Shown here: piece by piece, positions 9,300 through 17,678 of the stretch
Layout: the number at the start of each line of letters is the position of its first letter
Numbering within the stretch: position 1 is the stretch's first letter
DNA from: Polynucleobacter sp. JS-JIR-5-A7
GTDB lineage: Bacteria > Pseudomonadota > Gammaproteobacteria > Burkholderiales > Burkholderiaceae
Direction of reading: 5' to 3'
Length of the DNA stretch: 64,000 nt
NCBI RefSeq assembly: GCF_018687935.1
Contig: NZ_CP061308.1
Coordinates: 1,978,048-2,042,047 of the forward strand
Made by a program: the position numbers and the translations under genes
The notes under the pieces: generated by a model
What the model was told of the DNA's origin: nothing
Databases searched by the model: none
Seen by the model: the letters and a program-made list of their open reading frames with translations, nothing else

Positions 9300-10292
9300 A
9301 TGATAGCTAAGACTCGTGAACGTACCCTAAAGCTTGCACGCGATACCCTCACTATTGAGGCTGCTGCGCTGCAAACCATGCGCGATCGCCTAGAAGGCAT
9401 CAACGCCGATGCACTCGTATATGCCGTGGAATTACTGCATGACTGCAAAGGGAGAATTGTGGTTTCTGGCATTGGTAAATCGGGGCATATTGCTCGCAAA
9501 ATTGCTGCTACCTTTGCCTCGACAGGCTCACCTGCTTTTTTTGTGCACCCAGCCGAGGCTAGTCACGGTGATTTAGGTATGGTTACTAGAGACGATGTTT
9601 TTGTTGCTCTCTCGAACTCTGGAGAGACAGAAGAATTATTAACTATCGTACCGATCGTGAAACGTACTGGTGCAAAACTGATTGCTTTGACTGGCGCACC
9701 AAATTCTTCGCTTGCCCAATTAGCAGACGCCCATTTAGATACCAGTGTTGAAAAAGAAGCATGCCCACTGAATCTTGCCCCCACAACCAGCACTACGGCT
9801 GCATTAGCCATGGGCGATGCATTAGCAGTTGCTTTATTAGACGCCCGTGGATTTCAGGCGGAAGATTTTCAGCGCTCCCATCCTGGTGGTCGCTTGGGCC
9901 GCAAACAATTAATGCATGTCAGTGAAGTAATGCGTAGCTTTGATGAGACGCCAAAAATTTCTATCCATGCTTCACTGCAAGATGCCCTACTAGAAATGAC
10001 TTCTAAGCGCATGGGGATGGTAGTGACATTGGATGACAAACAAAAAGTGTTTGGCATTTTGACAGACGGTGATTTACGCAGACTGCTAGAGAAAAACACG
10101 AATCTTAGTGGCATCACTTTACAAAATGCCACTACTGCCAGCCCTCGCACCATCCCACCAGAACTGTTGGCTGAAGAAGCCATTGAAATGATGGAAAAAC
10201 ATCGCATCAATCATTTAGTTGTTACCGATCAAGATGGCTGCCTACTAGGTGCCCTCAATCTACATGATCTCTTTGCAGCCAAAGTAATTTAA
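9300..10292 (+). CDS. kdsD: D-arabinose 5-phosphate isomerase (KpsF/GutQ family)
   Basis: A 330-residue enzyme converting ribulose 5-phosphate to arabinose 5-phosphate, the first committed precursor of Kdo for LPS. An N-terminal SIS domain carries GIGKSGHIARKIAATFASTG, the HPAEASHGDLGM loop and the sugar-phosphate motif LSNSGETEELL. Two CBS repeats follow (about residues 205-330, for example MTSKRMGMVVTLDD and MMEKHRINHLVVTD). It starts the Kdo/LPS-export run kdsD-kdsC-lptC-lptA-lptB. The ATG has no obvious Shine-Dalgarno sequence, and only 11 bases separate it from the divergent antiporter start. Confidence 0.95.
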   Translation: MIAKTRERTLKLARDTLTIEAAALQTMRDRLEGINADALVYAVELLHDCKGRIVVSGIGKSGHIARKIAATFASTGSPAFFVHPAEASHGDLGMVTRDDVFVALSNSGETEELLTIVPIVKRTGAKLIALTGAPNSSLAQLADAHLDTSVEKEACPLNLAPTTSTTAALAMGDALAVALLDARGFQAEDFQRSHPGGRLGRKQLMHVSEVMRSFDETPKISIHASLQDALLEMTSKRMGMVVTLDDKQKVFGILTDGDLRRLLEKNTNLSGITLQNATTASPRTIPPELLAEEAIEMMEKHRINHLVVTDQDGCLLGALNLHDLFAAKVI

Positions 10293-10313
10293 TACCGTCG
10301 TTGATTGAGACTT

Positions 10314-10886
10314 ATGCCCAACGCTTTTACTACACACAACACCAACCCTCTGTCACAGTATCCACAAGCCTGGGAGCGCGCTGGCAAAGTGAAGCTGCTA
10401 GTTTTAGATGTTGATGGGGTCCTCACCAACGGACAGGTATGGATTGGCGCTGATGGTAAAGAATCTTTAAAGGCATTTGATATTCAAGATGGGTTAGGGA
10501 TCAAACTTTTAGAGCAATGTGGTATTCCGACAGCCATCATCACGGGCAGAAACTCCAAAATGGTCTTAGCGCGCTGTGATGAATTAGGCATCAAACAGGT
10601 TCATATGGGTGTTGAAAATAAAGCGTTAGCTTTAGAAGAAGTTCTAAAAACACTTGGACTGAAAGCCAGTGACTGCGCTGTCATGGGTGATGACTGGCCA
10701 GATCTAGCCATGATGAAAAACGCTGGACTACGAATTGCTCCTGCGCAAGCGCATGAAGCTGTGAAAGAATTTGCACATTATGTCACTACGCATGCGGGTG
10801 GCAATAGCGCCGTTAGAGAAGTAAGTGATCTGATTCTCAAGGCACAAAGCCGCTACGAGGAATTGCTCAGCCAGGCTCGTCAATAA
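10314..10886 (+). CDS. kdsC: 3-deoxy-D-manno-octulosonate 8-phosphate phosphatase
   Basis: A 190-residue HAD-superfamily phosphatase that releases Kdo from Kdo-8-phosphate. HAD motif I is LLVLDVDGVLTNGQVW, motif II is in AIITGRNSKMV, and motif III/IV is VMGDDWPDLAMM. There is no cap domain, as expected for KdsC. I chose ATG 10314 (MPNAFTTHNT) over an in-frame TTG nine bases upstream. It is 21 bases downstream of kdsD and 3 bases ahead of lptC, so all are probably one operon. Confidence 0.95.
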   Translation: MPNAFTTHNTNPLSQYPQAWERAGKVKLLVLDVDGVLTNGQVWIGADGKESLKAFDIQDGLGIKLLEQCGIPTAIITGRNSKMVLARCDELGIKQVHMGVENKALALEEVLKTLGLKASDCAVMGDDWPDLAMMKNAGLRIAPAQAHEAVKEFAHYVTTHAGGNSAVREVSDLILKAQSRYEELLSQARQ

Positions 10887-10889
10887 GCA

Positions 10890-11531
10890 ATGCAATTGAA
10901 TTCTCAACGGATCAAACTCAACATTGGGCGTACATTGCTGGGCCTCATGCCTTTAATATTTATGGGTGCCTTAACCCTCATGACTTTTTGGTTGGTTAAA
11001 AAAAATACTCCTCCAGAAAGCTCAACGCTTGAACCTATTCGCCTACATGAGCCTGACTACATTATTAAAAACGGCACTCTTTCCGCTTTAAACGAACAAG
11101 GCAATACCAAGTACAGAATTTTGGGCAATAAAGTGACTCACTATGATGACGATGCCTCCATTGATATTGATGCTCCACGAATGCGACTCTTTCAGCCAGA
11201 CAAAGCTCCTGTGACTGTCAAATCGAATACCGGTCATCTAGATGGTGACCTAACAATCTTAGAGCTCTTTGATAATGCTTCTATCTTTAGACCCCAACAA
11301 GCAGCTACTGCCACAGAGCCTGCAAGCTTACGGATGCTGGCCTCATCTAGTTATTTCAAGGTCTTGATTAACGACGATATCGTTAAAACTGATCGGCCAA
11401 TCACATTAGAGCAAGGCATGTCGATCATGAACTCGACAGAAGGTGGAACATTCGACAACATTCAACAAAGCATGACACTTTCCGGTCAAGTTAAAGGTCG
11501 AATCGAACGCGCTCCTCGGGGTGCACAATAA
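10890..11531 (+). CDS. lptC: LPS export ABC transporter periplasmic protein LptC
   Basis: A 213-residue bitopic inner-membrane protein with one N-terminal transmembrane helix (GRTLLGLMPLIFMGALTL region, residues about 12-35) and a periplasmic LptC beta-jellyroll. Family-like features are DYIIKNGTLSALNEQG and the repeated strand pattern MRLFQPDKAPVTVKSNTGHL. LptC receives LPS from LptB2FG and passes it to LptA. It lies between kdsC and lptA with a one-base gap to the lptA ATG. Confidence 0.92.
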   Translation: MQLNSQRIKLNIGRTLLGLMPLIFMGALTLMTFWLVKKNTPPESSTLEPIRLHEPDYIIKNGTLSALNEQGNTKYRILGNKVTHYDDDASIDIDAPRMRLFQPDKAPVTVKSNTGHLDGDLTILELFDNASIFRPQQAATATEPASLRMLASSSYFKVLINDDIVKTDRPITLEQGMSIMNSTEGGTFDNIQQSMTLSGQVKGRIERAPRGAQ

Positions 11532-11532
11532 A

Positions 11533-12093
11533 ATGTTTACCATGCATCGTCTACTTCATATTAGATTCGCCCTCTCCTTACTGGTGCTTAGCCCTATTGC
11601 TAACGCCGAGAAAGCCGACCAAGACAAGCCCATCATTCTTGAGGCTGAAAAAGTTTCAGTAAATGATGTACAGCAGGTGTATGACTTAAAAGGTCAAGTT
11701 TTATTGATTAAAGGCAGCATTATCGTTACAGGCGAAGATGGTCATATTCAAGTGGATCCTGAAGGCTATGAATTAGTTGACGTCAAAGGATCAGCCGACA
11801 CTACTGCAAGTTTCAGGCAGCGCAGAGAAGGTCCTGCCGATGAATTTATACAAGGACGCGGGACCCAAGTTACCTACAATGCCAAGACTGAGATTCTGAC
11901 TATCACAGGAGACGCCAGTCTTAAGCGCTCTCTGAATATGCAGATGCTCGATCAACTGCAGGGCTGGAAAATTGAGTACGATGATATTAAAGAGCGCTAT
12001 CGTGTAACACCTCCCGCCAATGCAAAAGCGGAGGACTTACCTTTAGCTAGAGCAATCCTTTCACCACGACGAAAAGCCACATTAGAGAAATGA
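11533..12093 (+). CDS. lptA: LPS transport periplasmic protein LptA
   Basis: A 186-residue periplasmic bridge protein. Start ATG 11533 gives MFTMHRLLHIRF, a signal peptide ending near SPIANAEK; an ATG at 11542 is an alternative. The mature part shows the OstA/LptA fold pattern: IILEAEKVSVNDVQQVYDLK, VLLIKGSIIVTGEDGHIQV, and the YNAKTEILTITGDASLKR strand. It transfers LPS between LptC and LptD. Its stop codon overlaps the lptB start (ATGA), so translation is coupled. Confidence 0.93.
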   Translation: MFTMHRLLHIRFALSLLVLSPIANAEKADQDKPIILEAEKVSVNDVQQVYDLKGQVLLIKGSIIVTGEDGHIQVDPEGYELVDVKGSADTTASFRQRREGPADEFIQGRGTQVTYNAKTEILTITGDASLKRSLNMQMLDQLQGWKIEYDDIKERYRVTPPANAKAEDLPLARAILSPRRKATLEK

Positions 12094-12857
12094 CAACGGA
12101 TTTAGCTCAAAACCATCCCAAAGCAACACTCATCGCTAGCAATCTTCAAAAACGTTATGGCTCTCGAACAGTAGTACGAGATGTTTCGATTGAAGTGGAA
12201 TGTGGTGAAGTAGTTGGACTATTGGGTCCAAACGGTGCGGGTAAAACGACGTCGTTCTACATGATTGTTGGACTGGTTCCTCTGGATGCCGGTCAAATTA
12301 TTTTAGATGGGGTCAATATCACCCACCTTCCTATTCATGAGCGAGCTCGTATGGGGCTCTCTTACCTTCCTCAAGAAGCTTCTGTTTTTAGAAAACTCAA
12401 CGTCGCTGAGAATATACAAGCAGTCTTAGAGCTACAAGTCCAAGGTGGAAAACCCTTAAGCAAAGGCGAAATTGCGGATCGCTTAGATGAATTATTAGGC
12501 GAACTACAAATTGGCCACCTCCGCAATAATCCAGCCCTGTCATTGTCTGGAGGAGAGCGTCGCCGTGTTGAAATCGCGAGAGCATTAGCGTCACAACCAA
12601 AATTTATCTTGCTCGATGAACCATTTGCAGGAGTTGACCCTATTGCCGTAGGGGAAATTCAGCGGATTGTTCGATTCTTGCGAGACCGTCAGATTGGTGT
12701 GTTGATTACCGACCATAACGTTCGAGAAACCTTGGGTATCTGCGACCACGCCTACATCATTAGCGAAGGAAGCGTTCTAGCAGAAGGCAAGCCCGATCAA
12801 ATTATTCAAAATGATGCTGTCCGCAGAGTCTACTTAGGCGAAAACTTCCGGATGTAA
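12090..12857 (+). CDS. lptB: LPS export ABC transporter ATP-binding protein LptB
   Basis: A 255-residue ABC ATPase powering LPS extraction from the inner membrane. Walker A is GLLGPNGAGKTTSFYMI, the Q-loop is LPQEASVFRKL, the signature is LSLSGGERRRVEIARAL, Walker B is FILLDEPFAGVDPIAV, and the H-loop His is in LITDHNVRETLGIC. The GVDPIAV stretch is typical of LptB. It starts inside the lptA stop codon. In most Burkholderiales the next gene is rpoN; here the next gene is hpf. Confidence 0.97.
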   Translation: MTTDLAQNHPKATLIASNLQKRYGSRTVVRDVSIEVECGEVVGLLGPNGAGKTTSFYMIVGLVPLDAGQIILDGVNITHLPIHERARMGLSYLPQEASVFRKLNVAENIQAVLELQVQGGKPLSKGEIADRLDELLGELQIGHLRNNPALSLSGGERRRVEIARALASQPKFILLDEPFAGVDPIAVGEIQRIVRFLRDRQIGVLITDHNVRETLGICDHAYIISEGSVLAEGKPDQIIQNDAVRRVYLGENFRM

Positions 12858-13039
12858 GCCAGATAAGGCATCTGTCCGTATAAGTAATAAAAAGTACTTT
12901 CCCCTCTTGGTTTTCGGCAAATTCGCTGATACGCTGGAGGTTCATGGTTCACTTTCCAAAAAAAACAGCTCAAAAACACAGGGGCTTGCTGCGCACCCCC
13001 GGTATTGCTATGCGCACGCGTTGATATAAGGAGTTGCTC

Positions 13040-13363
13040 ATGAATTTAAAAATTAATAGCCGTCATGTAGAAGTTACCCCTGCCATGCGCACGCATCTTG
13101 AGGCTGGGTTAGCCAAAATTCGCAAGCACTTCGATCACGTCATTGATGCATCTGCCTTTTTAGTGATTGATAACGCCAAAGAAAAAGATCTCCGTCAAAG
13201 TGCCGAGATCACGATTCACCTTAAAGGCAAAGAACTGTTCGCTGAAGCACATAATGCCGATCTCTATCACGCTATGGATGCAGTGGTCGATAAGCTTGAG
13301 CGCCAGGTTGTGAAACACAAAGAAAAGATTCAAGATCATCATCACGAAAAGCATTTTGAGTAA
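13040..13363 (+). CDS. hpf: Ribosome hibernation-promoting factor, short form
   Basis: A 107-residue HPF/YfiA protein (MNLKINSRHVEVTPAMRTHLEAGLAK, given here as the family start). It binds the 30S subunit and holds ribosomes in an inactive state in starvation. The acidic-basic pattern and the ADLYHAMDAVVDKLERQV helix are typical. Length matches the short form without the dimerising C-terminal domain. Start ATG 13040 was preferred to TTG 13034 because AAGGAG at 13028-13033 is ideally spaced. It precedes ptsN, as in other proteobacterial rpoN loci, although rpoN itself is missing here. Confidence 0.94.
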   Translation: MNLKINSRHVEVTPAMRTHLEAGLAKIRKHFDHVIDASAFLVIDNAKEKDLRQSAEITIHLKGKELFAEAHNADLYHAMDAVVDKLERQVVKHKEKIQDHHHEKHFE

Positions 13364-13396
13364 GCGTGAGCGTGAGGACACCTATAATCATCTGTA

Positions 13397-13858
13397 ATGA
13401 ATGTGCTGACTAATCTCTTTAACCCTGACTGCATTGCATTAGATAACCCCGCCAAAAACAGGGCTGATGCTTTTGCAGCCGCTGGGGAGTTGTTTGCCAA
13501 GCAAGTTGGTATTGATGCAAGCTCAGTAGTAGAGTTTCTCAATGCCCGAGAAGACTTAGGCTCAACAGCCCTCGGGGCTGGTGTTGCGATTCCTCACGGT
13601 CGTGTAAAAGGCCTGAAGCAACCCACTGCAGCCTTCATGAAGTTGAAAGACCCGATCGAATTTGCAGCGCCTGATGGTGAGCTTGTGTCGATCCTCATTT
13701 TTTTGTTGGTTCCAGAAAAGGCAACCCAACAACATTTAGAAATTCTCTCCTCTATCGCACAACTGCTATCAGATTCAGAGGCAAGAGAAAAATTGATTTC
13801 TGCTACCGATCCCACATCAGTCTGTGAACTATTGCAGCAATGGGGAAATACAAAATGA
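13397..13858 (+). CDS. ptsN: PTS IIA-like nitrogen regulatory protein (EIIA-Ntr)
   Basis: A 153-residue EIIA of the fructose/mannitol type. The phosphorylatable His67 lies in GAGVAIPHGRVKGL, and the downstream FAAPDGELVSILIFLLVPE core is family-typical. EIIA-Ntr takes phosphate from HPr or NPr and regulates K+ uptake and stress or nitrogen pathways rather than sugar import. The 3' end overlaps hprK by four bases (ATGA), indicating coupled translation. No EIIB or EIIC partner is encoded in this window. Confidence 0.94.
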   Translation: MNVLTNLFNPDCIALDNPAKNRADAFAAAGELFAKQVGIDASSVVEFLNAREDLGSTALGAGVAIPHGRVKGLKQPTAAFMKLKDPIEFAAPDGELVSILIFLLVPEKATQQHLEILSSIAQLLSDSEAREKLISATDPTSVCELLQQWGNTK

Positions 13859-14841
13859 CCCAGCCATTACTCCTCGATCGAGTAACTGCGCAACAAATCT
13901 TTGATGACAATGTTTCTGATCTGAAGCTCTCCTGGATTAGCGGCCTTGAAGGTGCTGATCGTACCTTTCCACCTGAGGCAGTCAAAGCTGCTGCAGCCAG
14001 CTCAGACTTGGTGGGTCACTTAAATCTGATTCACCCAAGTCGCATCCAAATTTTTGGTGTACAAGAAGTTGACTATCACGCAGCGCTTGAGCCCGAACAA
14101 AAACAAGAGCAAATTGCTAACCTAATTTCTAAAACTCCGCCTTGTGTGATTGTGGCTGATGGCAAGTCCGCAGATCCAGATCTAAAACTATTCTGCCAAC
14201 GCTCATCCACCCCGCTGTTTACCACGAGTATTTCAGCCGCAGAAGTCATTGACCATTTGCGCACCTATCTCACCAAAATTGGCGCTCCGCAAATTACGAT
14301 GCACGGGGTGTTTATGGACATCTTAGGCTTGGGCGTTTTATTAACGGGTGAATCTGGCTTAGGCAAAAGTGAGTTAGGTTTGGAATTGATTTCTCGCGGG
14401 CATGGTTTAGTTGCTGATGATGCGGTAGATTTTGCACGCTTAGGACCCGACTATATCGAAGGTCGTTGCCCCGTAATTCTTCGTAATCTTCTTGAGGTGC
14501 GCGGACTTGGCCTCTTGGACATTCGTACGATTTTTGGTGAAACAGCCGTTCGTCGAAAATTAAAACTGCGCCTTATTGTGCAATTGGTTCGGCGAACCGA
14601 TGGTGAATTTGAAAGATTGCCACTGGAAGCTCAACATATCGATGTTTTGGGAATTCCGATTCGAACGGTAAAAATTCAAGTGGCTGCTGGACGCAACTTA
14701 GCGGTACTGGTAGAGGCTGCAGTCCGGAATACAATTTTGCAATTACGCGGTATTGATACCCTCAAAGAATTTATAGAGCGTCAACGAGCCCAAATGAATA
14801 CCGAGGCAGATGCGATTAAATCCCAAGGGCGCTTGCTTTAA
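13855..14841 (+). CDS. hprK: HPr kinase/phosphorylase
   Basis: A 328-residue bifunctional enzyme that phosphorylates or dephosphorylates HPr on a serine. The start is ATG 13855 (MTQPLLLDRVTAQQIF). The N-terminal MurF-like domain is followed by a P-loop TGESGLGKSELGLELI (near residue 165), the catalytic HGLVADDAVDF and the HprK signature EVRGLGLLDIRTIFGETAV. Its substrate, HPr with Ser46, is encoded at 46944-47213. It lies between ptsN and rapZ, a common betaproteobacterial order. Confidence 0.96.
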   Translation: MTQPLLLDRVTAQQIFDDNVSDLKLSWISGLEGADRTFPPEAVKAAAASSDLVGHLNLIHPSRIQIFGVQEVDYHAALEPEQKQEQIANLISKTPPCVIVADGKSADPDLKLFCQRSSTPLFTTSISAAEVIDHLRTYLTKIGAPQITMHGVFMDILGLGVLLTGESGLGKSELGLELISRGHGLVADDAVDFARLGPDYIEGRCPVILRNLLEVRGLGLLDIRTIFGETAVRRKLKLRLIVQLVRRTDGEFERLPLEAQHIDVLGIPIRTVKIQVAAGRNLAVLVEAAVRNTILQLRGIDTLKEFIERQRAQMNTEADAIKSQGRLL

Positions 14842-14844
14842 GTC

Positions 14845-15735
14845 ATGCAAATTAATCTGATTACCGGAATCTCAGGCTCAGGTAAATCAGTAGCCCTGAG
14901 GGCCTTTGAAGATGCTGGCTATGATTGCGTCGATAACCTTCCCGTCTCGCTCCTAGAAAACCTTATCAGCACTCTTGAAAGCGAGAAGTGCGAGCGTGTA
15001 GCAGTAGCTATTGATGCACGTCGTGGCCAATCGATTGCAGAGCTTCCTTTCATTCTTGAAAATCTGAAGCGTACGCACCAAGTACGCATCTTATTCTTAA
15101 ATGCAGATACCAATACCTTGGTACAGCGCTTTTCAGAAACTCGCCGACGACATCCCTTATCAACGAATGCCAGGCAATCCCAATCGGCGACATTGATAGA
15201 AGCGATTAATAAAGAACGAAGCTTGCTTGAACCCCTGCGCACGCAAGCTCATAGCATTGATACTAGTAACCTACCATCTCACGCCCTACGCTCTTGGATT
15301 CAGGACCTACTGAAAGATAAGCCCGTTGGTTTGACAGTCATTTTTGAATCCTTTGGATTTAAAAAAGGCGTGCCTAGCGAAGCAGATCTCGTCTTTGATG
15401 TTCGTTGCTTGCCCAACCCCCATTACGACAAAATCTTAAGGCCCCTAACAGGGAACGATAAACCCGTAAAAGAATTTCTAGAAAAAATTCCAGAAGTCAT
15501 CAGCATGGAAAGTGACATTACACAATTTATTGAGAAATGGTTACCGCACTACATTGCTGACGGACGCAGTTACTTAACGGTTGCAATTGGTTGTACTGGT
15601 GGTCAGCATCGCTCGGTCTATCTTGTGAATCGAATTAGCGAACACTTCCGCACCCAAAGAGAATTGATTGATCTACAGCTTAATTTTTTAGACCGTCACC
15701 GCGAGCTAGACTCAATCCCTGCAGTAAAATCTTAA
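14845..15735 (+). CDS. rapZ: RNase adapter / nucleotide-binding protein RapZ
   Basis: A 296-residue P-loop protein (MQINLITGISGSGKSVAL; Walker A at residues 8-15). It has the RapZ/YvcJ motifs FGFKKGVPSEADLVFDVR, CLPNPHYD and IGCTGGQHRSVYLVN in the C-terminal RNA-binding domain. In E. coli RapZ directs RNase E to the small RNA GlmZ and so controls glucosamine-6-phosphate synthase; whether this holds here is unknown. It starts 3 bases after hprK. Its last 56 bases overlap the convergent mutY end. Confidence 0.94.
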   Translation: MQINLITGISGSGKSVALRAFEDAGYDCVDNLPVSLLENLISTLESEKCERVAVAIDARRGQSIAELPFILENLKRTHQVRILFLNADTNTLVQRFSETRRRHPLSTNARQSQSATLIEAINKERSLLEPLRTQAHSIDTSNLPSHALRSWIQDLLKDKPVGLTVIFESFGFKKGVPSEADLVFDVRCLPNPHYDKILRPLTGNDKPVKEFLEKIPEVISMESDITQFIEKWLPHYIADGRSYLTVAIGCTGGQHRSVYLVNRISEHFRTQRELIDLQLNFLDRHRELDSIPAVKS

Positions 15736-16822
15736 TCGGCTGCGGTAGGCCATAGCGCCCTAATTGGCTCAAAGGTACCCACTGCAGATTTGCACTTTCA
15801 GGCTCCACACTTTTTGAAGCATTCACATCCCAAATCTGCATCCACAAACGTCGATGGGTAAAGACATGCTTAATTTGAGGACCTACTTGGACCGCCTTAC
15901 AAGCCTTTAGCCATATAGCTATCTTTTCTTCAGGTAAAGCCGCTTCCAACAAGCTCTTGAGACTTGGTGCCGCTTTTCGAGGAGTGGATTTCGCCACCCA
16001 GATAGATTCTGGTAAAGACCATAATCCACCCCAAATTGCCTTGCTTGGGCGCTTTTGCAGCAGAATCGCATTGCCATGTCTAACTAAGAGCATGTCGCAG
16101 TCAAACTCGGGTGACTTTGCTTTTACTACCTTTTTCGGTAAGGCCAATACTTGATTGCTTAAATTTGCTTGGCAGTATTTTTCAAATGGGCATTTTTTTT
16201 CACCACTAAGACAAACTGGTTTACGAGCAGTACACCAAGTAGCGCCAAAGTCCATCAATGCTTGGGTATACACCGGCATATTCTGAGGCTTGCTTGGCAA
16301 GAGCTGATTAGCTAGCTCCCATAAATGGTCATTCACCGCCTTATCTTGTAGTGTGCCTTCTACAGCAAATAAGCGCGCCAGAATTCTTTTGACATTCGCA
16401 TCTAGAATTGGCGCTCTTGCATGGAAAGTAAAAGCAGCGATTGCGCCTGCGGTTGACCGACCAATCCCCTTAAGTTGCTCAAGTAAAACTGGATCGCCCG
16501 GAAATTGCCCAGCAAATTGTTGCATCACTTGCTGGGCACACGCATGTAAATTTCGAGCGCGAGAGTAATAACCCAAGCCAGTCCACTCAGCCAGCACTTC
16601 ATCGATATGAGCAGCTGCTAATTTTTTAACCGTTGGAAAGCGCTTCATAAAGCGTGGGTAGCGCTCTAAAACAGTAGCTACCTGAGTTTGTTGCAGCATG
16701 ATTTCTGAAACCCAAACTGCATAAGGGTCTCGATTACCTTGCCAAGGCAGACCTGAGCGGCCACTGCGTGCATGCCAAGCAATCAACTTTTCAGAAAAAG
16801 TAGTGATTAGCGCTTTTGACAT
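15680..16822 (-). CDS. mutY: A/G-specific adenine DNA glycosylase
   Basis: A 380-residue base-excision glycosylase removing adenine opposite 8-oxoguanine. Visible are the HhH-GPD core (MLQQTQVATVLERYP; GLGYYSRARNLHACAQQV; LEQLKGIGRSTAGAIAAF; catalytic Asp in ILDANVKRILARLF), four iron-sulfur cysteines, and a C-terminal Nudix-like 8-oxoG recognition domain (WGGLWSLPES; HVFTHRRLWM). The cysteine spacing is 6-6-5 rather than the usual 6-2-5 (see findings). ATG 16822 was chosen over one nine bases upstream. The gene overlaps the mutM end by 16 bases and the convergent rapZ end by 56. Confidence 0.96.
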   Translation of the reverse strand: MSKALITTFSEKLIAWHARSGRSGLPWQGNRDPYAVWVSEIMLQQTQVATVLERYPRFMKRFPTVKKLAAAHIDEVLAEWTGLGYYSRARNLHACAQQVMQQFAGQFPGDPVLLEQLKGIGRSTAGAIAAFTFHARAPILDANVKRILARLFAVEGTLQDKAVNDHLWELANQLLPSKPQNMPVYTQALMDFGATWCTARKPVCLSGEKKCPFEKYCQANLSNQVLALPKKVVKAKSPEFDCDMLLVRHGNAILLQKRPSKAIWGGLWSLPESIWVAKSTPRKAAPSLKSLLEAALPEEKIAIWLKACKAVQVGPQIKHVFTHRRLWMQIWDVNASKSVEPESANLQWVPLSQLGRYGLPQPIKILLQGLSLARGDGLKN

Positions 16823-17643
16823 GTAGGGCAAAAATAAGTGGAGCGCTGTCCCTGCACAATTTGCTTGATGGATGTTTTACAAACTTTACAGGGTTCATCT
16901 TTACGATCATAGACTTTGGTTTGCACCATAAAATGTCCTGGATCGCCATCACTGTTCACAAAATCTTTCAAGCTACTGCCGCCAGCAGTAATGGCTTTTT
17001 TCAAAATCAATCTCACCGCTTCAGCTAGACGAACACATTGAGGGCGCGTGAGTTTTCCAGCAGCCTTAGCAGGATGAATGCCTGCCTCAAACAAACTCTC
17101 GGAGCAATAAATATTGCCAACACCAACGACCGCTTGGCCAGCCAGCAGAAATTGCTTAACAGCGACGGTGCGCTTGCGTGATGCCCGATACAAAATTTCA
17201 GAGCCAAGCTCTCCAGCAAATTCTGTTGAAAAAGGCTCTACTCCCAACTTTTGCAATAGAACATTTTTCTCTATCGGACCTTTAGTTCTTGGATGCCACA
17301 ACACTGCACCAAATTTTCTGGGGTCATGCAAACGTAAACTCAGCTTCCCAAATTCCACAGTCACGCGATCATGCAACTTCAAAAGATCAGAGCTGGGCAA
17401 TACCCGTAAGGTGCCTGTCATTCCCAAATGAATCAACAGATGCCCTATATCCAACTCAATTAAGAGGTACTTTCCGCGCCTTTCAATGGCGTGCACTTTT
17501 TGACCAGGCAAAATCTTAGTCAGGGCGCTCGGGACAGGCCAACGTAAACGCCCATCAAGGACTTTGACGGCACTAATCACACGCCCCTGAAGGAGAGGGG
17601 CAATTCCCAAGCGGGTGACTTCAACTTCTGGAAGTTCTGGCAT
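16807..17643 (-). CDS. mutM: Formamidopyrimidine-DNA glycosylase
   Basis: A 278-residue Fpg. It starts MPELPEVEVTRLGI, giving the catalytic Pro and Glu right after the removed Met. The KYLLIELDIGHLLIHLGMTG strand and the helix-two-turn-helix (VGVGNIYCSESLFEAGIHP) are present. The C-terminal zinc finger is complete: CKVC, 16 residues, CPTC. It excises 8-oxoguanine and works with MutY in the same oxidative-damage pathway. The two genes form an overlapping mutM-mutY operon. Confidence 0.97.
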   Translation of the reverse strand: MPELPEVEVTRLGIAPLLQGRVISAVKVLDGRLRWPVPSALTKILPGQKVHAIERRGKYLLIELDIGHLLIHLGMTGTLRVLPSSDLLKLHDRVTVEFGKLSLRLHDPRKFGAVLWHPRTKGPIEKNVLLQKLGVEPFSTEFAGELGSEILYRASRKRTVAVKQFLLAGQAVVGVGNIYCSESLFEAGIHPAKAAGKLTRPQCVRLAEAVRLILKKAITAGGSSLKDFVNSDGDPGHFMVQTKVYDRKDEPCKVCKTSIKQIVQGQRSTYFCPTCQKR

Positions 17644-17678
17644 AAATCAATTGTAGATTCGCAGATTAGAATGTGCTT

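Noticed and set aside
12858..13039. Possible remnant of rpoN between lptB and hpf
   Set aside because: Reading the gap by eye in the forward frames gave no stretch resembling the RpoN box or any other RpoN motif, so I call it a gene-free gap rather than a pseudogene.
13383..13388. TATAAT just upstream of ptsN
   Set aside because: It would place the transcription start only a base or two from the ATG, and the nearest -35-like sequence has a 21-base spacer; ptsN is more simply read from the hpf transcript.
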